Below, piece after piece: positions 1 to 8,400 of a DNA stretch of 64,000 bases. The stretch's first letter is position 1; the number at the start of each line of letters is the position of its first letter. The DNA lies in contig VZSF01004860.1 in the NCBI GenBank assembly GCA_013398295.1, forward strand, positions 510,605-574,604, written 5' to 3'. The notes below the pieces were generated by a model. The model saw only the letters and a list, made by a program, of their open reading frames with translations, made no database searches and was not told the DNA's origin. A program made the translations under genes and the position numbers. The DNA comes from Chionis minor (lineage: Eukaryota; Chordata; Aves; Charadriiformes; Chionididae).

Positions 1-2706
1 AGTTCACGCCAGGTACAGGGAAATACAGAGGATACTTTGACACAGGGAATTCAAAGGCTGATACTATCACTACATTATTTAAAAGACCAAGCTGTGAATG
101 GTCATCTCTCAAGCAGACTCTGTGAGTCTTCCATCTGGTGTTTGAGGAGATAGAGTGCTTAATTCCAAAGGTCAAAATCACACTATTTTTCTGAAACAAA
201 CAAAAGCAAATTCTCCCAAGAAACCTCTGTCAGTAACAATAGCGGTACATTGTCTGAAAGAAATTAATCAGATTTCCAGGCATACTTTGTAAGTAATCTT
301 GTTTACTGTAATTTTGCAACAGCTTTTATAAATTTTTCATCTGAAATCAGGAAGGCTACAGCTCGTATTCTGACAGGTTGAAATAGCTGAGTAAGTGGAA
401 CACATCCCTGTGTGGTTGGCTGTGTTTGGAACACTTAAGAATACATTGCCAAAAAAAAAAGAAATAAAAAAATAGGCAACTCAGACATCACAGTGATGTA
501 TTTTAAAAGCCAAATAAAAAATTAAAACAGAAGGAAAGCCTCTCACGTCCATTGGTTTCAGGGTTGTTTTTTTTTAAGAAAGCCTAGAACATAAAAATGG
601 TTCGTGCTTCATGAATATCCATTTTTTCTGAACAGCGTCCGAGCCCACGTGCCATGTTCTAAGCTGTTCTTTGAAGTACAAGTGAGAAATACGAATGGAG
701 TGTTACAGTGAGTCATTTGGGAGTTTTGTTTCCACAACACGCTTAAGTAACTTGCAGTAAAATCTTAACTGTCTTGTATAAAACCTAAAGGAAACAACTG
801 TTAAGAAAGATTTCCTTTAACTTCAAATTCACAGCACGGACCTACACACAACTATCCCACTTCACTTCCATGGCGCCTCCTTTACAAAATTAAATCTTCT
901 GGCAAAATAATTGCATGCGTACTGGATGTGCAAAATAAAGACAAAGATATTAATATTGGCTCTTGTGGCTCAGACATTCATAACTGCTTGCCCCTTTTAT
1001 ACCATCAGGCACAAAAAACATGACTAAGATTCCAAAGCCATATAAAAGGAGTATTCTTTATTCAGATGCGGGAGAAACAGATCTAAACCTTCACGAATAT
1101 TTTAAGCACAAACGCAACCAGAGCTAGACTATAATAAAACGCTGTTAGGTGAAACTCTGGGCAGGGCTCCAAAGGATTTTGCCCAACATCCTGTGGCTGG
1201 AAGTCCATATAGGCAAGCTTTCTCTCCGCCTGAAGTTACTTTCATCCGCTGACTGGAAACTTTAAGGATGAACCCCACCTCTCTCTCCACTCACCCGTCC
1301 AGTTGCTAGCCACGGGAAGATAAAGGCTCAGGAAAAAGGTTTTAAAAGCATTTTTTTTCCTCTTCCGGTATGTCTGGAATTCCAAATGCAGGCTGAACTA
1401 TAAAATTCACTCTTTCTGAAGCAGTAACGCCTGGTGAGATTCGGCCAGCTCATAGTTTTGTTTCCATAACTTTCAGCGGTCCTGCAATCTGGGCCCAGTG
1501 TTACGCCACCATTGTTATCATGAATGATTTACCTCAAGAAATGGAATTATGAAAACGAGCACATGCAACTTGTAAACAAGTTGTAGATCATACCGTGACT
1601 GAAAGGTATGAAATTTAATGCTAACCACTGTCAAGCCCAAGTTCTGCCGCCTTGACTGTAGGCAAGTATCATGTACATCTCCACACCTAACTATGCCTCA
1701 GCCTCGTTATCTGATGGACTTCCATTTCCATCATTGGTCCCTTCAGCCCTAATGGACAAGCATCCAAGTCAACACGCGAGAATGAGATAAGATGTTGAAC
1801 CCCTGTTTTGTACACATAGCTCCAAAACTGAAACATTTAGGCAGTAAACAACTGAAGTATGAGGCATCAACCTTATTGGCCTAACGTTAGCTATTTTACA
1901 ACTGCTCTGTGTTTAGTAGGAACAGCACTTTAAACAAAAAACTCGAAAAACAATTAATACAAATACAAAAAAGAAAAAAACCAGCAATTAAGTTTAGCTA
2001 ATCCTGCAAGCAGTTTTCCTACAGTTTTTGAGACAAAAGTTTGGTCATTACAAGCAAGAAAGCAGGATTCTCCGTCTTTTTAAGCAAACGCTGTTATGTG
2101 CAGTGCCTCCAGAGGAGAATCCATTAGATTATACTAATTAGACTAACCTACTCATCCTCGCTCTTAGAGGTCTGTAGCTCTATTCCATAAACATTAAGCT
2201 TTCCAGAAAATCATTAGACGATTTAAAATAAATTATATATATATAAAAGAAAAGAAAGATAGAAAGTCTGAGACCCCCTCAAATCCCCATTCTTCACAAC
2301 TCTACAGTAACGCAAACAGCCTGCCTCTAATCATTAACAGCAGGAAAACTCTGTAAGGAGCAAGAATTTTACTGCCCTCTGCAGCTTTTCCTTTGCGTTC
2401 GACGCAAGGGCAAACCGCCACCGATTTCTGGGCGAGGTAAACCGATAGCGACCGTCATCTGCCGCTGTGGCATCTTCTCCCCTCCCGGAGGCTGGAAGCC
2501 CCGCAATGGAGGCTCAGAAAAAGGTACCCGACCGACCAAACTTCACCTCCCTTCAAAGCGAAGGCTGCGCTGCCCCACAAGCTTTCTTGAGAAAATGGGT
2601 CAAACGCTAGAAAATGGTATAATGGTGGGGGGGGGACGGACAAGGAGGGAATGGCCCTTGCCTACTCCCTATAAAAAATGTTACTTCAGCTACTGGTGCG
2701 GGCTGC

Positions 2707-2750
2707 TTTTTTTTTTTTTTTTTTTTTTTTTTNTTTTTTTTTTTTTTTTT
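2707..2750. repeat. T-run with an embedded N
   Basis: About 43 T's interrupted by an N at 2733, so the true length is unresolved. On the ADCY2 strand it is a poly-A tract near the start of intron 1. The flanks show no SINE or processed-gene body. Confidence 0.95.
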
Positions 2751-3170
2751 GGCGGTTTCAGCCCTGCCACGCAAAGGCCAACGCGGCTCAGCTGCCAGTC
2801 GGAAGGGAGCGGAGCCAATGAATTAAGTGAATTAAACTCGATGCGCTTGTTGACTCAGTTTTCGCCCCACCGGCCGCGCCGCCGCTCGCTCCCGCGTCGC
2901 CTCCAAACACCGGGCAGCAAAGTTTGGGCGCGGGGGGCGTCCCCGCGGGCACCGCAGCCGCTGCCCGCCGCCACCCCGGCGCCTCCCGCCACCAACTTTC
3001 CTCCTCTGAAGGAGCAGCAGCAGCACCGGGGTTCGCCCGCCCCGTCCCGTCCCGCCCGGCTCCGCTCGGCTCGGCGGAGGGCTCCGGGTGCGGGGATGCC
3101 AGCCGGGAGGATGGCGGGAGCGGGGATGCCGGGCGGGCGGCGGCAGCAGGTCCTGGACCGGGAGGGACGT

Positions 3171-3177
3171 CTCTTAC
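3171..3177 (-). other. ADCY2: Splice donor of ADCY2 exon 1
   Basis: Read on the minus strand, the last exon base is at 3178 and the intron starts GTAAGAG. The preceding codon is CTG, so the exon ends on a complete codon (phase 0). The donor fits the exact point where the recognisable type-2 cyclase protein stops and the reading frame turns into unrelated residues. Confidence 0.9.
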
Positions 3178-3408
3178 CAGCCCGGAGGCGAAGAAGACGG
3201 CGAGCAAGGCCAGGCAGGCGCCCATCACGATGAGGAGCAGGAAGACGATGAGCGGGTGCTGCTGGCTCATGCAGTAGTAGGACTCGTAGAGCCAGTCCCG
3301 GGAGCGGGACTGCTCGCCGCTCGCCCCGCAGCCGCCGCCGCCCGCCTGCTCGGCCCGCTCCAGCAGGTAGCGGCGTCTCCTCCTCCTCATCATCGCTTCT
3401 TGCCACAT
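3178..3408 (-). CDS. ADCY2: Adenylate cyclase type 2, first coding exon (partial gene)
   Basis: This exon encodes the N-terminus of a membrane adenylate cyclase, which makes cAMP from ATP; the type 2 isoform is known to be stimulated by Gs-alpha and G-beta-gamma. The 77 codons begin MWQEAM, run through an Arg-rich stretch and a Gly/Ala-rich linker (about residues 7-36), then the strongly type-2-like segment DWLYESYYCMSQQHPL (39-54) and a hydrophobic helix (about 53-76, LIVFLLLIVMG...LLAVFFASGL) that is the first transmembrane span. The exon stops after GL, where the full protein continues with the rest of the six-span domain; both catalytic domains lie outside the window. The start was chosen because MWQEAM is the family's usual N-terminus. 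The frame stays open upstream to 3738, so a longer form cannot be excluded from the sequence alone. The start context is weak (C at -3, T at +4). The Arg run (MMRRRRRR) appears longer than in the mammalian protein as I recall it. Identification is by recognition of the protein, not a database search. Confidence 0.95.
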
Positions 3409-3421
3409 CGGGCAGAGCCCG

Positions 3422-3452
3422 CGCAACTCCCTCAGCGCCGCCGCCGCCGCCG
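3422..3452. repeat. 31-bp direct repeat, copy 1 (ends at an N)
   Basis: The block begins CGCAACTCCCTCAGC and runs into (GCC)5 plus G, ending directly before the N at 3453. It is identical over 31 bases to 3763-3793. It lies 14 bases upstream of the ADCY2 start codon. Confidence 0.9.
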
Positions 3453-3665
3453 NGCCCCGACGCCGGCAGATGCCCCAGGGGCGGCGCGGCCACCGCGTCC
3501 CGCCGCCACCCGCCCTCCGGCCGCCTCCGGCCGGGAGAGCTCGCCGCCACCCCCCACCCCACCCCCCCCACCGGAGGGCTCCGGTGCTTCCGTAAGGTGT
3601 CGCGTCTCCCGAGGGCGACAGCCCTGGCGGCGGCTCCCGCGCCCTGCCCGGGGGCGCGCCGCGCC

Positions 3666-3695
3666 GTCCCGTCCCGTCCCGTCCCGTCCCGTCCC
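3666..3695. repeat. (GTCCC)6 microsatellite in the ADCY2 promoter
   Basis: Six perfect GTCCC units (GGGAC on the gene's strand). A shorter cousin, CCCGTCCCGTCCCGCCC, occurs near 3041-3057 inside intron 1. Such tracts are length-variable and G-rich on one strand. Confidence 0.95.
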
Positions 3696-3737
3696 GCCCC
3701 ACCGCCCCCGGGGCGGGCCGCCCGCCGCCGCGGCACA

Positions 3738-3743
3738 TATAAG
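3738..3743 (+). promoter_or_regulatory. TATA-like box, better match on the plus strand
   Basis: CATATAAGGGC sits among GC boxes within the island. The better match (TATAAG) is in plus orientation, which would place a start about 30 bases downstream near 3768, pointing away from ADCY2. This could drive a divergent non-coding transcript, or the block may be mis-oriented in the assembly. No conserved coding exon follows on the plus strand. Confidence 0.35.
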
Positions 3744-3762
3744 GGCGGCCCGGGGTGCCGGN

Positions 3763-3793
3763 CGCAACTCCCTCAGCGCCGCCGCCGCCGCCG
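3763..3793. repeat. 31-bp direct repeat, copy 2 (starts after an N)
   Basis: This copy starts immediately after the N at 3762 and continues as a longer GCC run (seven units, 3778-3798) followed by three GCT units. Because each copy abuts an N, the duplication may be an unmerged overlap between assembled pieces and not a genuine repeat. Confidence 0.9.
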
Positions 3794-3806
3794 CCGCCGC
3801 TGCTGC
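3778..3806. repeat. GCC/GCT trinucleotide run
   Basis: Seven GCC units followed by three GCT units, about 370-400 bases upstream of the ADCY2 start codon. On the gene's strand it reads as GGC/AGC repeats. A shorter (GCC)5 run is at 3437-3451. Confidence 0.9.
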
Positions 3807-4137
3807 TGCAGGAGGCAGCCGGGGAGTGGAGCGGGGCGCGCTCCCGCGCGGGAGGCGGAGAGGAGGAGCCGTGGCGGCGGCGGCAGCATGGTGCGGCGGG
3901 CGGCNGTGCGCGGCAGCACCTCCCGAGGCGAGAGGGAGATCACGTCTGAAAACCTCCCTGAAATGACTCCCGCCCGGACGGCAGGCCCGGCAGGGCTGGG
4001 TCGCTGGGTGCCTTGCCCCCTGGCTGAATCGCCTTTTCAAAAATCGTACCTCGATTTTTGTCAAAAACAGGCGTTCAAGTTAGGAAGCAGCGTAGCATAC
4101 GTTTTCCGCAGCGTTCCTTGCTCTGAAGGACTTTGTT

Positions 4138-4265
4138 ATTCCTAACAAAGCGGGCACTTGAACCCAACTGGAATATCTGTTAGTTTTCCTAACAAAGCAG
4201 GCACTTGAACCCAACTGGAATATTTGTTAATTTTCCTAACAAAGCAGCCACTTGAAACAAACTGG
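4138..4265. repeat. 47-bp tandem repeat, about 2.7 copies
   Basis: The unit starts CCTAACAAAGCRGGCACTTG; starts fall at 4141, 4188 and 4235, giving an exact 47-base period. Copies 1 and 2 differ at only a few positions; copy 3 is partial and more diverged, fading out after AAACTGG near 4264. It sits about 150 bases outside the ADCY2 CpG island. Confidence 0.9.
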
Positions 4266-4720
4266 ATGTGTAACTCGGGGAAGCCACCTACCCACCACGC
4301 ACAGGATGTACCAGTTTTGTAAGCACATGGCAGGCACTTCTTCTCCCCCAGCCCACTGCTTCACTGAATGTCCCTCCCAGCAGGACAAATCCCCCTCTGC
4401 TCTCTCTGACCCTCTCTGCTGTTGCTTTGCCACATCCTTTATCTCCCAGGGGATGCAGGGCTGCCTAAGGTCTCCATGGAAAGGAAGACGCCAAAGTGAC
4501 ATGGATGCTACTGGGCTGAAATGTCCCAAGGGTGCCTCCTGCTGACTGGAGTAATCCCATGAGCAAGAGGGACTTGGGCGTACTATGACACCACAAGAGG
4601 CCCAAAACTGCCGCTACCCTAAGTGGTCATAAGTGAGAGATTTAGAGCAGAGGACTAACCGTTAGCCAGGTGGAAGAGAAGGCAGATAATTAGCATGATA
4701 TGGACCGAGACTGCCCCTTT
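4266..4720. other. Unassigned intergenic stretch
   Basis: No gene, repeat family or strong motif recognised. Overlapping open frames of about 97 codons on both strands (4236-4529 minus, 4252-4545 plus) show no known domain. Confidence 0.5.
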
Positions 4721-4761
4721 AATCATAGACTCATAGAATGGTTTAGGTTGGAAAAGGTCAT
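4721..4761 (-). mobile_element. CR1 LINE 3' end, part 1 (split by an LTR)
   Basis: AATCATAGACTCATAGAATGG followed by a TTTAGGTTGGAAAAGGTCAT match is the reverse complement of the avian CR1 3' terminus. The element stops mid-consensus at GTCAT and resumes at 5463 after a 701-base LTR. Confidence 0.9.
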
Positions 4762-5462
4762 TGTCCTGGTGTGAGCAACACAGGACTAATGTCTTTCCTA
4801 ATGCTTGGGAAAAGCTGTATTTGTGTAAGACTCTAGTGTCTGAATTAGTGAAGATATTTACTGTATAGCCAGCCATGGTGTGTGGATTTCAAGGTCTCAG
4901 TGTTTTCGAGCTCACCAGGTGCAGGGATGAGGAGGAGCGAGACTCGGGCACTTGACCCAAGCTGGCCAACAGGATTGTTTCATACCGTGAACGTCACATT
5001 CAATATAAATTAGAAAGTCTGCTGCAAGCGGGCTCTCCCCCTGCTTGCGTTCTCCTGCTTGCTTGTGCTCTTTTCCCTTGATGGCTCTCCCTTGATGATG
5101 GCGATCCAGAGGACTTCTTGCCCCGGTGCTGGATCCCTGAGGCCTTCCCTTCTTCCTGAAGCTGTAGCGCTCGCAGTGTCCGACATTTACTGTCCACTGC
5201 TGGGAGTGCACAGCTTCCAACTGATATAGTTGGCTGAGTATAATCCTTGTACTGTATATTTGGGTATCGGGATCAATATGGGTTCCTTTGTGTTAGTACT
5301 GTTAATTATCCAGTTCTGTCCTATTAAATCTGTTTATCTTTCAACCCCTGGGTTTTCTTGTTTTCTTCCCGATTCCCCTTCCTGGGTGGGGAGGGGTCAT
5401 CGGGTGAGAGAATAATTGTCTAAGCGACAATAAATTGTTATGGGTTTTCTCAAACCATAACA
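4762..5462 (+). mobile_element. Solo LTR of an endogenous retrovirus, with 5-bp target duplication
   Basis: A 701-base element starts TGTCC and ends ATAACA (TG...CA), flanked on both sides by GTCAT (4757-4761 and 5463-5467). Plus-strand LTR order is visible: a U3-like stretch with the avian-LTR string near 4957-4990, TATAAA at 5004-5009, a polyadenylation signal ATTAAA at 5323-5328, then the pyrimidine-rich U5 phrase TTTCAACCCCTGGGTTTTCT. There is no gag, pol or env sequence, so it is a solo LTR left by recombination. The 5-base duplication fits ERVL-like (class III) and some other avian retroviral groups; the exact subfamily is not assigned. Short open frames inside it are not genes. Confidence 0.85.
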
Positions 5463-5490
5463 GTCATCTAATTCCAGATGCTGCCTTCTT
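5463..5490 (-). mobile_element. CR1 LINE 3' end, part 2
   Basis: GTCATCTAATTCCAGATGCTGCC continues the CR1 consensus exactly where 4761 stops (expected ...GGTCATCTAGTTCCAA). The match is lost within about 25-30 bases, so the element is a short 3' remnant. Confidence 0.75.
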
Positions 5491-8400
5491 TCTCTGCCAC
5501 TGTTCACATTTTTATCCAAAAGAGGAGGTGCATCAACCAACAGCGTAGTAGCAGAGAAACCAATGGTACACATGGCTCAGAAGCCCTATCCGTACACTTG
5601 CACTTCTTGGATTTGTCAGGTTTGAAGCAAGGATGAGGCCTGAGCTTCCCTGCCTCCTGTTTCTCTCAGCTGGCTGGAAGGAAGAAAAGCTCCTTGGCTT
5701 TCACTCTTCCTTCCCCTGAAGTGCTTGCTGGGGCAGAAGGAACAGATGAGGAAGAAGTAAAAGTTACAACTGCGCCCACTGTTCCAGGAGAGAGAGGGTG
5801 AAAAACTCTCAGAAGCAGCAGTGATAAGATTGAAGGATGAACACAAATCTATGTGGGGAGAACATTCTGGCAGAATTAATTGCTGGGAAGGAGTTAGTAG
5901 AGGTGGGTGTGAGAATTTTTGCAACATGAAAAGGCTTTACTTGCAGTCACTTCAAAAACTGTGGAGCTGGCCACCCTCACTGTCATACGCACATATATAG
6001 TGGGATAAGCAAGGGGAGTTTAAAAAAAATCAAGATACAAACCAGAACTGCAGTATAAAACTTCTTTTACAACCAGATCGCAATATTTGGGATTTGAAGG
6101 CATCTGAGTTTTATCTCTCAAGGATGATGTCTCATATGTATACCTATTTGCAGTGCAGAAATTATTACATGATTCTGTATGGACTCACAAAAGATCAGAA
6201 CAGGCAAAATGAAGCATGTTCTCTGTTCTATGTATACAACAATCATCCCCAAATAAGTCCTTAAAGCTTACACAATATGTTAACACAGATGATGTTACTG
6301 GTTGTCTTTCTTGCCCCAGATGATTTTGCTTTAACAGCTTTCCACTACTTTCTGCCTTCTGGACTTCAACAGAAAAGGCCATTCCAAAGAGCTTACTATG
6401 ATGATCATGTCATTTGTTTGTTATTTCAGTAAGATCTTATGCCTGTAACAGCTGATTCCTCATTATATTACTCTCATGCAATTTCTCAGGAAATAAAATT
6501 ATAATTCCACAGCAAGAACTTAATTAACCCAGAGGTTGCCCAGTAGTATCTCATGCCTTTCCAGAATGATGAGTTCAGTGTAACTCTCTCTTCTGAAAGA
6601 CCAGATGTAAGGTGCTTCAACAGTTGAGCAAGAGGGAGTACCAACCTATGTTTCCATTTGGATTTGTGTTTTCTTGCCCATCTGACGGACTCACCCCGTC
6701 TAGTTTCCCTCTCCAAACTAGAAGCCTGCATCTTTCTAATTAATAATTCAAACTCCAGCTAGGGACATCCCACACCTTAATGTTTAGAACCCCCATCAGT
6801 CCTTAGAGCAGATCTATAGTTCGACGCAAAGGTCCAGTGAAAAAAGATACCACATTGTCAAGTAATTAATGAGTACACCATTCTATATATGGACAAGGTA
6901 ATTAAAACTGCAGTGCCTAAATCTGAATTTGACCTTCTAATTTGAATGCTCTACTTTTTAACTAACATATTAACACTTTTTTTTCCCCAGCATGCATTTA
7001 ATTAGATTAACATTATTACAGTCAAATGACAATTATGTCATTGCTAAAGTTTAAACGCCATATGTTTCTAGAGACCAATTTCCCTAGGTAGCCTAAAATA
7101 TACATCCTTGCTTGGCTCAACCTGAAAGTTTGCTCTGCCTTAGGGAAAAGGAACATACAGTGAATTTTATAATCTGGGGTTGAAAAGCAAAGGACTTTCG
7201 GAAAAAATGCTCTCCATGTATTCCACCTTATGTCCCACCTAAAAGGGACAAAACAGCAAAGCTAGTACTTGAGATTGTCAGAAACTATCCTCTGCGTACC
7301 CTTGGGACTCCAACAATGTCAAAGAATTTCTTTCTTGAGCAGCTGGTGTCTAAGCATCTACTGTACCCCTCTGGAGAAGCAAACCAACGCAGAACAAAAG
7401 CTTGAGGTCCACCGTTGCTCGTCGATGCCAGAGGCATTACATTTTCCAGTAGCAGATTGATTAACCCAGAGAACTTCTATATGGACCATCTCGGGAGATC
7501 CCTTCCGGCTCAGTATCAGAGCTTATTACTGGTGTTAAGGGATCTAAATTAACACTAAATGTGATAGGTCCTAGGGAAAGAGGTAAATAGGAACAGGAGA
7601 TACAGGAGAAGCTAGTGTTCCCTGCATCGCTCCCTTTGCCACCGAGGCTCGATCAATCTCCATCACCCTTCCTTTCCTTCCTTTTCCCTTCCCTGTTGTC
7701 TTCTCCTGCATGGGTGTTCTGGTCAGAGATGCAGGCCAGCTCTCAGCAGTGGGAAAAGAGAGGCTGATCCTTTGCTCTCAGCTGCTCTTCTCAGCTCTAG
7801 GACATCCCTAGACACAGGAAATAAATTGCAAGGAAGAGATGCTGAGTCCCACAGTCCTGCGGCAAACAGAGCAAGCACTCAGGAGAGCCATGGCAATTGG
7901 CCTGAGCAGAACGCACTGTCCACAAGTCGCCTGGTGGCCAGTTTCCCCTCCTCAGCAGCTGGCCACCAAAGCAGCCCGGTATAGCAAACCCGTTGCTGTA
8001 GTCTTGACGCTCTGCTGCCACTGCCCACGTCCATCAGGCTACCTTATGCCCAGCTGCAATTGCCAGCCAAGTTGCCCTGCCAGTAAGATTACACACGGAC
8101 ACTGGCTGAACCGCTCTTCCAGAGCCTGGTCGTGGCAGCATGGCCAAAGACAGGTCAAGAAGCCCTGCTTAGTGCTGCTCTTGGGGGACACCAACACATG
8201 ACCCGTCCCTGCCAGAGGAGCAATACATCAAAACATCTGGTTCGGCCGCAACTGTAGAAGGGGAGATTAAATTTTGTGTGGGGGGTCTGACACTCCCCAT
8301 AACCTTGAAACCTGTAGGCTGAGAAATAGTAAATCTGCATGGGCAATTACTTAGCAACATTAATTTCCCCATCAGGGACACATAACTTTTTCTTATCATT

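Larger units (their letters stand above)
1..3177 (-). other. ADCY2: ADCY2 intron 1, 5' portion
   Basis: On the minus strand this follows the exon 1 donor, and no acceptor plus second coding exon (the next transmembrane segments) could be seen before the left edge. I therefore read it as the start of a long first intron. About 2860-3177 belongs to the CpG island; the rest is AT-rich. It contains the T-run at 2707-2750 and a short (TA)n at about 2236-2247. I see no repeat family or other gene here; the short open frames lack any recognisable protein. Confidence 0.8.
3409..3737 (-). promoter_or_regulatory. ADCY2: ADCY2 5' UTR and core promoter region
   Basis: This is the GC-rich sequence directly upstream of the ADCY2 start codon. 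The transcription start cannot be fixed from sequence. On the minus strand the TATA-like string at 3736-3743 reads CTTATATG, weaker than the plus-strand reading TATAAG. GC boxes and the (GTCCC)6 tract lie between it and the start codon. The block is interrupted by the N at 3453 and bounded by the N at 3762, so its contiguity with exon 1 is not certain. Confidence 0.5.
2860..3990. promoter_or_regulatory. CpG island over the ADCY2 5' end
   Basis: A sharp rise in G+C and CpG density starts near 2860 and ends near 3990, with AT-rich DNA on both sides. It covers ADCY2 exon 1, its 5' UTR and promoter, and the first 300 bases of intron 1. It holds several GC boxes (for example GGGGCGGG at 3710-3717 and its complement near 3694-3700), (GTCCC)n and (GCC)n runs. 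Island edges are by eye, not by a computed threshold. Three of the window's isolated Ns (3453, 3762, 3905) fall here, as expected for sequence that is hard to read. Confidence 0.85.

Noticed and set aside
1..3177. Search for ADCY2 exon 2 in the left end
   Set aside because: No frame encoding the next transmembrane segments with an acceptor site was seen, so the intron must continue past the window.
2595..3277. Plus-strand frames in the CpG island (212 and 117 codons)
   Set aside because: They run through a T-homopolymer or antisense to ADCY2 exon 1, and their composition is explained by GC-rich DNA.
2788..3738. ADCY2 reading frame open for 316 codons on the minus strand
   Set aside because: Only 3178-3408 matches the protein. 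Upstream residues are Gly/Arg/Pro runs from CpG-island DNA with an N inside, and downstream residues begin after a clean splice donor.
3088..4145. Plus-strand frames of 292 and 182 codons rich in Arg, Pro and Ala
   Set aside because: They cross Ns, overlap exon 1 in antisense and translate simple GCC and GTCCC repeats.
4138..4265. Regularly spaced repeats resembling a CRISPR array
   Set aside because: The whole 47-base unit is repeated with no unique spacers, and the setting is a vertebrate genome.
5437..5462. TGTTATGG...CCATAACA inverted repeat as a DNA-transposon end or attachment site
   Set aside because: It is the 3' end of the LTR; the true element boundaries are set by the GTCAT duplications.
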